Counted from the stretch's first letter, positions 44,048 through 54,954 are shown. The stretch is DNA of 64,000 nt from Anaerococcus murdochii (GCF_019957155.1 NZ_JAIPME010000002.1:372001-436000), one strand, 5' to 3'. Translations and numbers: made by a program. The notes: generated by a model not told the origin, from the letters alone.

Positions 44048-45316
44048 TTATATCCTGCCCCTTAATTTAAGGGCTTTTTCTATTCTTGAAAGGCTTAGGA
44101 TGAAGGCTGCTTTTCTGTAATTTACCTTATACTTATCTGCAGTTTCAAATACTTCTTTGATTGCCTTTGACATATCTTTCTCTTGTTTATTTCTTACTTC
44201 CTCTTCGTCCCAATAAGAGCCTGTTATATTTTGAATCCATTCATAATGACTTACTAAAACTCCGCCAGAGTTTGCGAGGATATCTGGAATTAGAGGGATA
44301 TTTTTCTCATTTAAAATCGCCTCTCCTGCTTCAGTCACAGGTCCATTTGCCGCTTCAACAACAAGTTTAGCTTTAATTTCCCCTGCATTGGTCTCATCTA
44401 TTACATTTTCCATAGCTGCTGGAATTAATATGTCACAATCTAGGGCAAAAAATTCTTCATTAGAAATTTTCTTTGCATCGATATTTAAGGCAGACCCTGT
44501 TTCTTGCCTTGCCTTTTCTAACTTATCAATATCAAGGCCATTTGGATTGTAAATGGCAGATGAACCTGATTTTTGGCTCTTATCCTTAGAATTTAAAGCG
44601 ATTAGCTTTGCCCCATCTTGGGCTAAAAATTTCGCTGCAAAAGAGCCAACATTACCAAAACCTTGGATTGCAAAAGTTGCTCCTTTTAAGCTCTTGCCGA
44701 TTTTTTCGTAGTATTTTTTTATGGTGAGGTATACTCCAAAACCTGTTGCTTCAGTCCTTCCAAGGGATCCACCCATGTCGGTGGACTTGCCTGTGAAGGT
44801 TCCTATATCGTGGCGGCCGCCATTTAGGGCAATGTATTCGTCAGTGAAATATCCCATAATTTTGGCATTGGTATTTACATCTGGGGCTGGAACGTCAATT
44901 CTTGGTCCAATGTAGTTGTTGATTGCCCTGACAAAGCCACGAGAAAGACTTTCAAGTTCCCTTTCTGAAAGCTTTTTAGGGTCAACTACGATTCCGCCCT
45001 TGCCACCACCAAGAGGAAGGCCAAGTAGAGCTACCTTTAGGCTCATCAAAGTGGAAAGGACTTTAACTTCTTCATAGGTCACAGATTCATCAAAACGCAC
45101 TCCGCCCTTTGATGGACCAAGAGCTGATGAATGGGCAGACCTGAAGGCCCTAAAGGTCTTTGTAGTGCCATCATCCATTTTGACTGGAATATTTGCCTCG
45201 ATTATCCTTTCAGGTTCTTTTATAATATTGTAAAAAGATTCAGAAAAACCTGCAAGGTCTGAAACTTCCTTTAATTTCTTTTGTAGATTTATAAATTGAT
45301 CGTAAGCTTTTGTCAT
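44048..45316 (-). CDS. gdhA: Glutamate dehydrogenase
   Basis: 422 aa, hexameric GluDH of the GudB/RocG size. Catalytic Lys region GGGKGGI, GFGNVG dinucleotide motif, and DVPAPDVNT. Interconverts glutamate and 2-oxoglutarate plus ammonia; in amino-acid-fermenting cocci it feeds the hydroxyglutarate or methylaspartate route. A -10 TATAAT lies at 45355-45360. Single-gene unit. Confidence 0.97.
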   Translation of the reverse strand: MTKAYDQFINLQKKLKEVSDLAGFSESFYNIIKEPERIIEANIPVKMDDGTTKTFRAFRSAHSSALGPSKGGVRFDESVTYEEVKVLSTLMSLKVALLGLPLGGGKGGIVVDPKKLSERELESLSRGFVRAINNYIGPRIDVPAPDVNTNAKIMGYFTDEYIALNGGRHDIGTFTGKSTDMGGSLGRTEATGFGVYLTIKKYYEKIGKSLKGATFAIQGFGNVGSFAAKFLAQDGAKLIALNSKDKSQKSGSSAIYNPNGLDIDKLEKARQETGSALNIDAKKISNEEFFALDCDILIPAAMENVIDETNAGEIKAKLVVEAANGPVTEAGEAILNEKNIPLIPDILANSGGVLVSHYEWIQNITGSYWDEEEVRNKQEKDMSKAIKEVFETADKYKVNYRKAAFILSLSRIEKALKLRGRI

Positions 45317-45354
45317 ATTGCCTTCTTTCTAATTGCTAATTAAATTTCTAAAGT

Positions 45355-45360
45355 ATTATA
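45355..45360 (-). promoter_or_regulatory. -10 element of gdhA
   Basis: TATAAT on the minus strand 39 bases before the start; the -35 region (TTTTTC at 17 bp) is poor. Confidence 0.5.
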
Positions 45361-45495
45361 CACCTTTTTTGCTAACAGAAAAATAATTTTTTATCATTTT
45401 TATCTTTAATTATCCTTATTTTTTCTTATAAGTTTTTCCAAAGACAATTAGGTATTTGCGTCTGTATAGCGGGTCCATCAATCAATTTTTCTTCA

Positions 45496-45526
45496 CAAAA
45501 AAACTGGTCCTAGGACCAGCTTTTTA
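45496..45526 (-). terminator. Terminator after the 1417-aa gene
   Basis: AAAAACTGGTCCTAGGACCAGCTTTTT: an 8-bp near-perfect stem right at the gene's 3' end, flanked by A and T runs on both strands. Confidence 0.8.
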
Positions 45527-48500
45527 ATTTTCTTTTATCTTATCCCTGGCTGCTGCCATCATGAGTTTGACCCTATTTACCTGGTTTACCTCACTGGCAC
45601 CTGGGTCGTAGTCGATTGCTACTATGTTTGCTTCTGGATAGATTTCTCTAATTTTTTTCATGACACCCTTACCGGTAATATGGTTTGGAAGACATCCAAA
45701 TGGCTGGATGCAGACAATATTTGGTGCACCAGATTCGATTAGCTCAACCATTTCTCCAGCTAAAAGCCAACCCTCACCGGCTTGGTTGCCGAGACTTGTG
45801 ACTTCGCTTGCGAGATCTGATATTCCATCAATGTATTTTGGCTCGTCAAAGTGGATACTTTCCTTGAGGGCCTTTCTGATTGGCTTTCTGAAATTTTCTA
45901 TAAGGACAATTCCCATTCGGGCAAGAGTCGCATTTACAGGGCTTTTGCCGTAAAAATCTCTCTTTAATTCTGCATTTTTAAAGCAATAGAGGAAAAAGTC
46001 TGTAAGGTCGGGAACAATCACCTCAGCCCCCTCCGCTTCAAGGACGTCTTGGAGGTGGTTGTTGGCTTCTGGGAGGAATTTCACCAAAATTTCCCCAACT
46101 ATACCTGCCTTTGGAATTTCCTTGTGGCAAACAGGAATTTCATCAAAATCTTTTACGATATCCTTGATGGCCTTTCTGTATTTTGGCCTATCCATAGTCC
46201 TTATCTCTTCGGTAAGTCTTTGTATCCATGCTTCTTTGAGCCTATTTGTGGCATCTTTTTCGATTTCATAAGGCCTGGTTGCGTTGGCCACCCTATTTAA
46301 AAGGTCTCCTAATAAAATCGCACTTAGCATTTTTTTCATCAAAGGAATATTTTTGAAGCTTAATAGGTCAAAACCTGGACTCTTCTCAATTCCCTGGGCA
46401 GATAGGGCTATTACTGGGATATTTGGATAGCCTGCATCCTTTAGTCCCTTTCTGATGTAGCCAACATAATTTGATGCCCTACAAGCGCCTCCTGTCTGGG
46501 TCATCAAAAGGGCAATCTTATCTGTATCGTAACGGCCGGAATTAACTGCCTCTAGCATCTGGCCTACGACTGTAATTGACGGATAGCAAGAGTCGTTGTT
46601 TACGTATTTGAGGCCTTCATTTATAACGTCCTTGTCGATTTTGTTCAAAAACTCAATCTTATAAGGAGAATCTTTGAAGGCCCCTTCCATAATCCTAAAG
46701 TGTTCTCTTGCCATTTGTGGGGCAAGAATTGTATAGCCATCTTGACGCATTTCTTTGGTGAAAGGCTTGAAATCATAGGCCTTATCTAGGGATTGGACTT
46801 CAAAGTCTATGCCTTCGAGTTTTTTCTGGTTTAGGGCCTCAAGTAGGGATCTTACCCTGATTTTAACTGCTCCAAGATTTGAAATTTCGTCAATTTTTAA
46901 AAGTGTATAAATTTTCCCAGCTGATTTTAGAATATCTTCAACTTGGTCGGTTGTCACCGCATCAAGTCCACAACCAAAGGAATTTAGCTGAATTAGTTGG
47001 AGATTTTTATTTTTTGCCACATAGTCGCTTGCCCTATAAAGCCTTGCGTGGTAGGACCACTGGTCAAGGACCCTGAGTTTTTCGTTTAAATCATCAAGAT
47101 TATAGGCGACCGCATCTTCGGAAAGAACTGGTATATCCATGGACTCGATTAAATCTCCTATGCCGTGGTTGATTTCTGGATCTATATGGTAAGGTCTACC
47201 GGCTAGAACTATGGCATTTAGGCCCTTTTTATTGACCAAATCTATTATTTCCTTGCCCTTTAGCCTTATTGCATCATGGTAGGCTTGCTGGGCCTGCCAA
47301 GCTTTTTCTACTGCGTTTTCGATATGATTTTTTGATAAAATATTACCCTCAAAATCATAACCATCAAAAACTTCTACCATTCTCTTTTTGATAATCTCTT
47401 CGCTCTCAAAAGAAATATAAGGAAAAAGATATTTAATATCCTTTAGGCCATCAACATTATTTTCAATAACATCTGGATAACCAGACACAACTGGGCAATT
47501 CATATGGTTTTTGGCCTTGTCATACTGTTTGTATTCGTAAAAAACTGCTGGATAAAAAATCAAATCTGGATTTTTTGAAATTAGGTTTTCCATGTGGCCA
47601 TGAACGAGTTTTGCTGGATAGCAGGCAGTTTCTGATGAAATCGAACCTAGACCCTTTTCATAAATTTCCCTAGATGACTTGTCGGATAAGACTATATCAA
47701 AGCCTAAGGAAGTAAAAAATTTATGCCAAAATGGATAGTCTTCGTAGATGTTTAAAACCCTTGGAATACCAACTCTTCCAAACCTGGCCTTAGATCCAAG
47801 AGTATCCCTATTAAAGAGGAGGTCGTACTTAAATTTGTACATATTAAGGTCGTCTTTGGACTTATCAAGCTTGACCCCAGCACCTCTTTCGCACCTGTTT
47901 CCGGTTATGTATTTCCTACCGTCTGAGAAAATATTAATTATTAGGGCACAGTTATTGGTACAACGGCCACACCTAGCTGATTTTTGTTCGTAGGAAAAAT
48001 CTTCAAGGTCAGCTAGACCTGCAAGCTTAGATGTGCCTGTAGACCTATCCTTGGCAATAAGAGCCATACCCATAGCCCCCATAAGCCCTGAAATTTCAGG
48101 CCTGGTGACATCTCTTTCTGATAATTTTTCAAAGGCCCTAAGGATGGCATCTCCATAAAAAGTGCCGCCTTGGACTACTATATTTTTGCCAAGGGTCTTT
48201 GGATCTCTGATTTTAATTACCTTTTGGATGGCGTTTTTAATTACTGAATAGCAAAGGCCGGCGGCTATATCTGCCACTTCTGCGCCTTCTTTTTGGGCTT
48301 GTTTGACCTTGGAATTCATAAAAACTGTGCAACGAGAACCAAGGTCTGCGGGCTTCTTTGATTTGATAGCTTCTTCTTGAAATTCTTTTACATCCATAGA
48401 AACTGATGCAGCAAAGGTTGATAAAAATGACCCACAACCAGAAGAGCAAGCCTCATTTAGCTGGATAGAGTCAATAACCCCGTCCCTGATGTGCATGGCC

Positions 48501-49777
48501 TTCATATCCTGGCCACCAATATCTAGGATGAAGTCGACGTTGGGATTAAAAAATCTCGCCGCCCTGTAGTGGGCAATTGTTTCAACCTCTCCATTATCAA
48601 CGTGGAGGGCATTTTTTATAAAATCTTCCCCGTATCCACAAATCCCAGATGAAGCGATGTGGGCCTTGGGATTTTTCTTCTGGTAGGCGTCTTTTAGCAT
48701 GTCAATGCAGACTTCAAGAGGATTACCTAGATTCATCCTATAATCATCAAGGAGAATTTCCATGTCTTTTGAGAGCCAAACCATCTTTGAAGTTGTAGAT
48801 CCTGCGTCAAGTCCAACATAGATTGGTCCTTCATAGGTCGCAAGATCCCTGTATTTAATTTTAGAAGTCTTATGTCTTTTTTTGAATTCTTTGTATTCTT
48901 CTTCCGATTCAAAAAGTGGTTCAAGCCTTTTTGTGGCTTCTATTTCAACTTTTTCGCTAGTCTTTAATTTTTCTATGAGGTCTGTAATCGAAGCAAATTT
49001 TCCATCTTCGCTTGATAAAATCGCAGCCCCCTTGGCAACGTAAACTTCAGCGTCTTCTGGTATATAAAACTTATTAAATTCTTGGCCAAGAGTCTCTATA
49101 AAACGGTCTCTTAGGGCAGGAAGGAAGTGCAAAGGTCCACCCAAAAAGGTGACATTACCCCTAATTGGCCTACCACAAGCGAGATTTGAAATTGTTTGGT
49201 TGACAACTGATTGGAAGATTGAAATAGCAATATCTTCTCTTGTAGCACCCTGGTTCATCAGAGCCTGGATATCGGTTTTGGCAAAAACCCCGCATCTTGA
49301 AGCGATTGGATAAATTTTTTGATAAGATTTTGCTAGGTCATTTAGGCCCAAAGCGTCAGTATCAAGAAGGGATGCCATCTGGTCTATAAAAGCGCCTGTA
49401 CCACCTGCGCAAATCGAATTCATCCTCTGTTCTACAGAACCAGAAAGATATGTAATTTTAGAATCCTCGCCCCCAAGTTCAATTAAAACGTCAGTTTCTG
49501 GGATAAATTCCTTGATTGCCCTGGTTTCTGCTATAACTTCTTGGACAAAGTCAGTTTCAATTAGGTCGGCAAGAAACATACCGCCAGAGCCTGTCACAGC
49601 CACAGTCAGTCTGTCGTCCTTGAATTTGTCTCTAGCATCAGCCAGAACCTTTTTTACAGTCTCCCTCACATCCGACTTGTGACGAGTATATACAGAATAT
49701 ATTGTATTAAATGAGTCGTCAGTCACTACCAGCTTAACTGTTGTAGAACCAACGTCTAAACCCATATGTAAGTCCAT
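45524..49777 (-). CDS. Giant 2-hydroxyacyl-CoA dehydratase activase-like protein
   Basis: 1417 aa. Two BcrAD/BadFG ASKHA ATPase domains: the first starts LHMGLDVGSTTVKLVV with GGEDSKI, CAGGTGAFIDQM and RCGVFAKTDIQ; the second YVGLDAGSTTSKMVW with GGQDMKAM, SSGCGSFLST and RCTVFMNSKVK. The Cys residues in these motifs would hold the 4Fe-4S cluster of HgdC-type activators. The rest is DUF2229 (VGIPRVLNIYEDYPFWHKFF) and related CoA-enzyme-like regions ending QPFGCLPNHITGKG. Such fused proteins are common in clostridia; their substrate is unproven, since true dehydratase subunits are not adjacent. Promoter at 49894-49899. Confidence 0.93.
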   Translation of the reverse strand: MDLHMGLDVGSTTVKLVVTDDSFNTIYSVYTRHKSDVRETVKKVLADARDKFKDDRLTVAVTGSGGMFLADLIETDFVQEVIAETRAIKEFIPETDVLIELGGEDSKITYLSGSVEQRMNSICAGGTGAFIDQMASLLDTDALGLNDLAKSYQKIYPIASRCGVFAKTDIQALMNQGATREDIAISIFQSVVNQTISNLACGRPIRGNVTFLGGPLHFLPALRDRFIETLGQEFNKFYIPEDAEVYVAKGAAILSSEDGKFASITDLIEKLKTSEKVEIEATKRLEPLFESEEEYKEFKKRHKTSKIKYRDLATYEGPIYVGLDAGSTTSKMVWLSKDMEILLDDYRMNLGNPLEVCIDMLKDAYQKKNPKAHIASSGICGYGEDFIKNALHVDNGEVETIAHYRAARFFNPNVDFILDIGGQDMKAMHIRDGVIDSIQLNEACSSGCGSFLSTFAASVSMDVKEFQEEAIKSKKPADLGSRCTVFMNSKVKQAQKEGAEVADIAAGLCYSVIKNAIQKVIKIRDPKTLGKNIVVQGGTFYGDAILRAFEKLSERDVTRPEISGLMGAMGMALIAKDRSTGTSKLAGLADLEDFSYEQKSARCGRCTNNCALIINIFSDGRKYITGNRCERGAGVKLDKSKDDLNMYKFKYDLLFNRDTLGSKARFGRVGIPRVLNIYEDYPFWHKFFTSLGFDIVLSDKSSREIYEKGLGSISSETACYPAKLVHGHMENLISKNPDLIFYPAVFYEYKQYDKAKNHMNCPVVSGYPDVIENNVDGLKDIKYLFPYISFESEEIIKKRMVEVFDGYDFEGNILSKNHIENAVEKAWQAQQAYHDAIRLKGKEIIDLVNKKGLNAIVLAGRPYHIDPEINHGIGDLIESMDIPVLSEDAVAYNLDDLNEKLRVLDQWSYHARLYRASDYVAKNKNLQLIQLNSFGCGLDAVTTDQVEDILKSAGKIYTLLKIDEISNLGAVKIRVRSLLEALNQKKLEGIDFEVQSLDKAYDFKPFTKEMRQDGYTILAPQMAREHFRIMEGAFKDSPYKIEFLNKIDKDVINEGLKYVNNDSCYPSITVVGQMLEAVNSGRYDTDKIALLMTQTGGACRASNYVGYIRKGLKDAGYPNIPVIALSAQGIEKSPGFDLLSFKNIPLMKKMLSAILLGDLLNRVANATRPYEIEKDATNRLKEAWIQRLTEEIRTMDRPKYRKAIKDIVKDFDEIPVCHKEIPKAGIVGEILVKFLPEANNHLQDVLEAEGAEVIVPDLTDFFLYCFKNAELKRDFYGKSPVNATLARMGIVLIENFRKPIRKALKESIHFDEPKYIDGISDLASEVTSLGNQAGEGWLLAGEMVELIESGAPNIVCIQPFGCLPNHITGKGVMKKIREIYPEANIVAIDYDPGASEVNQVNRVKLMMAAARDKIKEN

Positions 49778-49893
49778 ATTCTCCCTCTCTATTCGAATAA
49801 ATAATATTAATTATTTATATTTATGTAATAACTTTAAATAAATTTTTAATATTTTTTTATATCCACCCGATTTACTAGGGTAAATGTACTTAT

Positions 49894-49902
49894 ATTATAC
49901 CA
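49894..49902 (-). promoter_or_regulatory. Extended -10 promoter of the activase gene
   Basis: TGGTATAAT on the minus strand, matching the TGnTATAAT extended -10, 117 bases before the start. The rest of 49778-50172 is AT-rich and contains no gene. Confidence 0.6.
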
Positions 49903-50080
49903 TTGATTAAATAAAGTAAAGCCCATACATCATAGATATATAGCTAATTTTCAAATTATCGCCAACTGTAAAATTAACTTTACAAAATAAGAATCTATTG
50001 TTTTTTAAAAATCTTTATTAGTTGTTATTCACACTATAATTTAATTTTTATACAATAGTTATTCTTTATAGCATAACTAA

Positions 50081-50118
50081 AAAAGACCCAGTCATTTGAC
50101 TGGATCTTGTCTTTGTTT
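50081..50118 (-). terminator. Terminator of the peptidase C26 gene
   Basis: GACCCAGTC-ATTT-GACTGGATC (50085-50106) followed on the minus strand by TTTTTTAG. Confidence 0.75.
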
Positions 50119-50172
50119 ATAAATTTCATACTTATTTTTACTAAAATTTCTTGCCTATAAATTAAAAAATCA

Positions 50173-50943
50173 TTATAAGGCCTTACTAAAATCATCAAAA
50201 ATTATTTTCGTTAATTCATCAAATTTTCCCCGGCTGTATTCCGGATGCCACTGGACGCCCATCATATAGGAATCGTAGTAGGGATTTTCTATGGCTTCGA
50301 CTAGGCCATCATCACTTGTTGCTGTGGCAAATAAACCCTTTGCCATATCCCTTATGCCCTCGTGATGCATGGAATTGACGTCCCTAGACTTTTGTCCGCC
50401 CAATTTTTCATATATCCTCGAAGACCCATTAAAGTTTACCATATGATAGGTAAAACCATCTGAACCATCCCTGTGAGAAATACTTGTCCCAAATTGGCTT
50501 GGTAAGTCCTCGTAGAGACTGCCCCCGTAGTAGATATTTATAAGTTGCATACCCCTACAAATACCTAAAATAGGCTTTCCTTCTTCAATAGCTAGGCCTA
50601 AAAGCTCAAGGTCAGACCTGTCCTGGTCTGTCGAATAGGTTTCTACAAGGTCATAGGCATCCGATCCGTAAAGGGCAGGATCAAAGTCGTCACCACCTGC
50701 AAATATTACCCCGTCCACACTTTTAATGATATCCCTAGAAGCGTCTTTATTTGTCTGGACCCCGGTTAATATATGGATTTCATAATTATAAGAATTTGCA
50801 ATTTCATAGTAAGTAGCCCCAATTGTCTGGCTAGTGCCAATTACCAACACTTTTTTCTTATTTGATTTTATAAAAATAAAAATACCAACAATTAGAGCCC
50901 CAAGCAAGATAAGATTTCTAATAAATCGTAAAAATTTCCTCAT
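50173..50943 (-). CDS. Class I glutamine amidotransferase-like hydrolase (peptidase C26), membrane-anchored
   Basis: 256 aa. One N-terminal hydrophobic span (about 8-26) then a PuuD-like domain with GGDDFDPALYG, the nucleophile Cys in LGICRGMQLIN and His/Glu in GVQWHPEYS. The family hydrolyses gamma-glutamyl bonds, such as in gamma-Glu-GABA. A membrane anchor is uncommon for PuuD and may place the domain on the outer face. Single-gene unit. Confidence 0.88.
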   Translation of the reverse strand: MRKFLRFIRNLILLGALIVGIFIFIKSNKKKVLVIGTSQTIGATYYEIANSYNYEIHILTGVQTNKDASRDIIKSVDGVIFAGGDDFDPALYGSDAYDLVETYSTDQDRSDLELLGLAIEEGKPILGICRGMQLINIYYGGSLYEDLPSQFGTSISHRDGSDGFTYHMVNFNGSSRIYEKLGGQKSRDVNSMHHEGIRDMAKGLFATATSDDGLVEAIENPYYDSYMMGVQWHPEYSRGKFDELTKIIFDDFSKAL

Positions 50944-51007
50944 AAAAAGCCCTCCTTATTATAAGTATAACAAGAAAGGCTAAATGTTTCCCTACAATTT
51001 TTGTAAG

Positions 51008-51595
51008 CTATTTTATCCCACAAGCATCCTTGGCAAGCCTGTCGGCTAGGTCGTTGTATTTGTCATTTGAGTGGCCTTTGACTTTTACAAAGGCGATTTG
51101 GATATATTTTTTTCTGTCATTAATAAAGGCCTTGTAGGATTGGGTGAGGTCGTTGTTGGCCTTCCAATCGCCTTCGGCCCAGGCTTGGATGCCTTGGTAG
51201 TCGTGGTGGATGATTATTTTTTTATAAGCTTTTTCTATGGCAAGGTCAATGGCAAGCTCGCTCGCCTTTACTTCTCCTGCCACATTCCTGTGGGTGTAGT
51301 AGGAGTCGGTGTAGGCTTTTTTGAAATATTCCTCCTCGCCATCTTTGATTAGGACTACACCTGCACCGTAGGTTTTCTCTGGCAGGTTAAAAGATCCATC
51401 GACATAGGCGACAATGGTGTCTGCGTCAACTTCAATTTTCTTTTCAGCCCCTTCTATAAAAGCGATAGCCTCGTCCTTAGTTTTAAAGGACTTGTAAATG
51501 GCGCCTGAAAATCCCTTTACTTCCTTAAGACAAGAATCCCAGGATGTGTATATCCCAGGATTTCTACCTTTTCTTACTGCGTAATATTTCTTCAT
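51008..51595 (-). CDS. rnhA: Ribonuclease H with viroplasmin-type RNA/DNA-binding domain
   Basis: 195 aa. N-terminal ~45 residues (YYAVRKGRNPGIYTSWDSCL) are the hybrid-binding domain; residues ~60-195 the RNase H fold with D in AYVDGSFN, E in GEVKASELAI, D in IHHDYQG, D in NDLADRLAKDA. Removes RNA from RNA-DNA hybrids. Overlaps the amylase gene by 4 bases. Confidence 0.95.
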   Translation of the reverse strand: MKKYYAVRKGRNPGIYTSWDSCLKEVKGFSGAIYKSFKTKDEAIAFIEGAEKKIEVDADTIVAYVDGSFNLPEKTYGAGVVLIKDGEEEYFKKAYTDSYYTHRNVAGEVKASELAIDLAIEKAYKKIIIHHDYQGIQAWAEGDWKANNDLTQSYKAFINDRKKYIQIAFVKVKGHSNDKYNDLADRLAKDACGIK

Positions 51596-53049
51596 TGGCC
51601 TAAGCTTTCCTTGTTTGCCCAGTAGGTTACCTGGCCAGGTCCTACTGTAAAGACGCCGTTGCCATTTTCATCTATGGTAATTTCTTCATTTTTGCCTGAA
51701 AGGTCAACATAGGTGGCGCCAGCTTCAGATTCGCCAACAAACATTTGTTTTTCCGCCATATCTTGAATGGAGATTAGAACTGCTAGTGGCTTGTGGTCAT
51801 CATCGCCTCGTCTTACCCAACCAATTACAGATGGGTGGTCGAAGTAATCATCCTCTTCTCCGTAGTTATATGCCTTTCTAACGGCCATCATCTTATCAAG
51901 CATATCTTTGAGTGGGTCTTTTTTTACAGGCCCAATAAGGCCGTAATAATCGCCCGCAAAGAGGCATGGATAACCGTCCTTCCTAAATAAAATCAAGGCG
52001 TAGGCTATTTCCTTAAACCAGTCTTCTACCCAAGAATCAAGTGCTTGGCCTGGTTGGGAGTCGTGGTTGTCGACAAAGGTTACTGCTTGGGCTGGAAATT
52101 CCTTGACAACTGTGCCGTCAAAGATTTTTCTCATGTCATAGCCGCCCATAGACTTGCTGGCCTCTGCCATGTGGAAGTGGAGTGGAACGTCAAAAAGGTC
52201 TATCTTGTAGTCTGAGTTTTGGAGATAATTTTCGATGGCACCTGTGTTATATTGCCAAAATTCTCCAAATAAGTAAAACTTGTTTTCGCCCATATTGTCG
52301 TATATATGTTTGGAAAGTTCGTAGATAAAGTCACCTGAAATGTGCTTTAGGGCATCGTATCTGAAGCCATCGACCTTGGTTTCCTTAATAAACCAGTCAA
52401 CCCATTTAAAAATCTCTTCACGGACTTCTGGGTGGTTGTGGTCGATGTCGCAATTCATAAGATAATCAAAATTGCCCTTTTCATTGGAAACGTCCTCGTC
52501 CCAATACTTGCCATCCCCCAAAATCCTATAAATGGCAGAGGTTTCGCTCTTAGCATCGTAGTCTATACCTGTGAAATGGTAGTAGTGCCAGGTCATGTCG
52601 GAATATTTTCCCTTTCTGCCCTTAAAATCAAAACCTGTCCATCCTTCGATTTCAAGCTCGCCAGATACGTCTTCTTCCCTATTGTTTTGGTCGACCATAA
52701 CGGCCTTAAAACTTTCCTTAAAATCAGCATTACCCTTGTGGTTTAGGACTATGTCTGCGTAGGATTTTATCCCTGCTTCATGGAGGTCGGCTATGGCCTT
52801 GATTAATTCATCCTTGGTTCCGTACTTGGTCCTAATTGTGCCTTTTTGGTCAAATTCTCCCAAGTCCCAAAGGTCGTAGATTCCATAACCAACGTCATTG
52901 TCACCACCACCCTTACAGGCTGGTGGAAGCCAAAGGGCGTCAATACCCGCTTTTTTTAAGTCTTTGGCATCTCTTGAAAGTTTTTTATAAAAATCTCCAG
53001 ATCCGTCTGTGTCCCATTCAAAAGATTGCATCATTATTTCATTGGCCAT
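51592..53049 (-). CDS. Cytoplasmic alpha-amylase (GH13)
   Basis: 485 aa, no signal peptide, so intracellular glycan breakdown. The GH13 triad is clear: D in VDGFRYDALKH, E in YLFGEFWQ, D in TFVDNHDSQP. Starts MANEIMMQSFEWDTDGSGDF, as in AmyS-type (GH13_5) enzymes. Lies in an operon between deoC and rnhA. Confidence 0.94.
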   Translation of the reverse strand: MANEIMMQSFEWDTDGSGDFYKKLSRDAKDLKKAGIDALWLPPACKGGGDNDVGYGIYDLWDLGEFDQKGTIRTKYGTKDELIKAIADLHEAGIKSYADIVLNHKGNADFKESFKAVMVDQNNREEDVSGELEIEGWTGFDFKGRKGKYSDMTWHYYHFTGIDYDAKSETSAIYRILGDGKYWDEDVSNEKGNFDYLMNCDIDHNHPEVREEIFKWVDWFIKETKVDGFRYDALKHISGDFIYELSKHIYDNMGENKFYLFGEFWQYNTGAIENYLQNSDYKIDLFDVPLHFHMAEASKSMGGYDMRKIFDGTVVKEFPAQAVTFVDNHDSQPGQALDSWVEDWFKEIAYALILFRKDGYPCLFAGDYYGLIGPVKKDPLKDMLDKMMAVRKAYNYGEEDDYFDHPSVIGWVRRGDDDHKPLAVLISIQDMAEKQMFVGESEAGATYVDLSGKNEEITIDENGNGVFTVGPGQVTYWANKESLGQ

Positions 53050-53051
53050 GT

Positions 53052-53687
53052 TTACTCCTTACAAATATCAATTGACTTTGATGCACCAATCCTTGATGCA
53101 CCTGCTTCTATCATTACTAGAGCCTCTTCTCTGGTGTGGATGCCACCGCTAGCCTTGACTTTTGCCTTATTACCAACAGTTTCTGCCATTAATTTCACAT
53201 CTGCTACTGTCGCTCCACCTGTAGAAAAACCTGTAGAAGTCTTTACAAAATCAGCTCCTGCGGCTACAGATAATTGGCAAGCCTTGATTTTTTCCTCATC
53301 TATCAAAAGACAAGTTTCTATAATTACCTTTAGGACATTTGAACCTATAGCTTCTTTAATCTCTCTAATTTCGTCTTCTACATATGCATATTCACCGTCT
53401 TTAAGCCTGCCAACATTGATTACCATATCAATTTCACAAGCTCCGTCTTCTATGGCTTTTTTTGCCTCAAAAACCTTGGCTTCCTTGGCCATAGCTCCTA
53501 GAGGAAAACCAACAACAGCGGCTATCCTTACGTCCTTGTTGTAGTCTTTTATAAGTTTAACATTGGCTGAATTTACGCAAACAGAATAAAAATCGTGATC
53601 AACCGCTTCATCAACTAGGTTTTTAATATCTTTTATACTTGCATCAGCTTTTAAATTTGTGTGGTCTATATATTGGTTAAGTTTCAT
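53052..53687 (-). CDS. deoC: Deoxyribose-phosphate aldolase
   Basis: 211 aa. Schiff-base Lys in [10 protein letters not shown], catalytic Lys in [30 protein letters not shown]. Splits deoxyribose 5-phosphate to glyceraldehyde 3-phosphate and acetaldehyde in nucleoside breakdown. Starts 4 bases inside the end of the phosphatase gene and ends 2 bases before the amylase gene. Confidence 0.96.
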   Translation of the reverse strand: MKLNQYIDHTNLKADASIKDIKNLVDEAVDHDFYSVCVNSANVKLIKDYNKDVRIAAVVGFPLGAMAKEAKVFEAKKAIEDGACEIDMVINVGRLKDGEYAYVEDEIREIKEAIGSNVLKVIIETCLLIDEEKIKACQLSVAAGADFVKTSTGFSTGGATVADVKLMAETVGNKAKVKASGGIHTREEALVMIEAGASRIGASKSIDICKE

Positions 53688-54796
53688 ATCTCTTCCTTCT
53701 TTTCATATTCTAATAGGGCAAGGGTCAAATCATCTGCCATGGCCTGCCAGTTGTAGGATGTGATTATATCATCAACAAAGGTTAAATCACGTGACTTGGA
53801 AAAAGTCTCCCTCAACCTTTCAAGACCAAATTCGTTTCCCTCTTCATTTTTCGCTTCGATTGCTCCGTCTGTAAAAAATAATATCTTATCACCTTGGGAT
53901 AAGTTTAGGCTTTTTTCTATATATTCGTCAGGCTCGATTATATTTGAGATCATCCTCCCATTAGCAAGGAGATATTCTGCCTCGTTTTTCTCCTTGAAAT
54001 AAATCAGTGGCGGACAATTGTGGCCAGCATTAGAAAATACCAGACTATCGTCCCTAAAGTCAAAAATACCCAGCCAAGCTGTAAAATACTGACTAGAATC
54101 AATCTGTAATTTAGTAAATTTTTTCCTAAGATTTAGAAAAACCTGGCCTGGAGAATAATCTGGATGCTTATCAAAAATCGCACTCATGGTCACCTTCAAA
54201 AACATAGTCATAATTGAAGCCTTTACCCCATGGCCCATGACATCCGCAATATAAAAAGCAATCCTATTTTCATCTATCTTAATTAGGTCATAAAGATCGC
54301 CTGATACATCGTCTGCAGGATTATAAATTCCAGACAGGCTTAGCTTGCCGTAAGTCCCATTTTTAGGAAGGATTGAAGACTGGATACGCCTTACAAAACG
54401 TATATCGTCAAGCATGGCCTTGTTGGCATTGTAAAGGTCAATTTTAAGGATAGATTCGCTGGTAATATCCCTGTAGACTTCGATAGTGCCTGTGAAGGTA
54501 TCACCAAGATAAATCGGACTTGATTTTATCGAATAATACTTGCCGTCGATGAGCTTTTCCTCAATCATGGTCGCTGACTTTGACAAAGTGTTAGAATTAG
54601 AAATAATTAGGTCTATATTTTCATCCAAGTAGGTTTTAAGTTTTGGACTTTTCTTTAGGGCATCTTTGAGGGCGTCATTAATAAAGGTCACCTGACCAAA
54701 ATCATCAATAATCCTCACCCAATCATCCATGGAATTAAGGATAAAAAAGTTGATATTCTCTTGTAAATCTCGGTTTTTATCAAAAGATTTCCTCAT
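53684..54796 (-). CDS. PAS-PP2C (SpoIIE-type) protein phosphatase
   Basis: 370 aa. A PAS domain (about 22-130, [20 protein letters not shown]) then an SpoIIE/RsbU-type PP2C domain (~165-365) with [34 protein letters not shown] and [14 protein letters not shown]. Such phosphatases usually dephosphorylate anti-sigma-factor antagonists (STAS); no partner is present in the window. First gene of the operon. Confidence 0.9.
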   Translation of the reverse strand: MRKSFDKNRDLQENINFFILNSMDDWVRIIDDFGQVTFINDALKDALKKSPKLKTYLDENIDLIISNSNTLSKSATMIEEKLIDGKYYSIKSSPIYLGDTFTGTIEVYRDITSESILKIDLYNANKAMLDDIRFVRRIQSSILPKNGTYGKLSLSGIYNPADDVSGDLYDLIKIDENRIAFYIADVMGHGVKASIMTMFLKVTMSAIFDKHPDYSPGQVFLNLRKKFTKLQIDSSQYFTAWLGIFDFRDDSLVFSNAGHNCPPLIYFKEKNEAEYLLANGRMISNIIEPDEYIEKSLNLSQGDKILFFTDGAIEAKNEEGNEFGLERLRETFSKSRDLTFVDDIITSYNWQAMADDLTLALLEYEKKEEI

Positions 54797-54954
54797 TGCG
54801 ACCCCTTTACTGTCTTTATAGTAACTATATCTTTTTAATATAGTAATTCAATCAAAGTTTTTAGGCCTTATATGCCAATAAAATTGGACTTTTCTTTTGA
54901 ATTTAAGCCCTTTACCTTAAAATATTTATAAAAGTAAAATAAAATTTACCAAAA

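Noticed and set aside
45660..45953. Several + strand frames of 60-100 codons opposite the 1417-aa gene
   Set aside because: They are antisense shadows of the strongly coding minus strand, without ribosome-binding sites.
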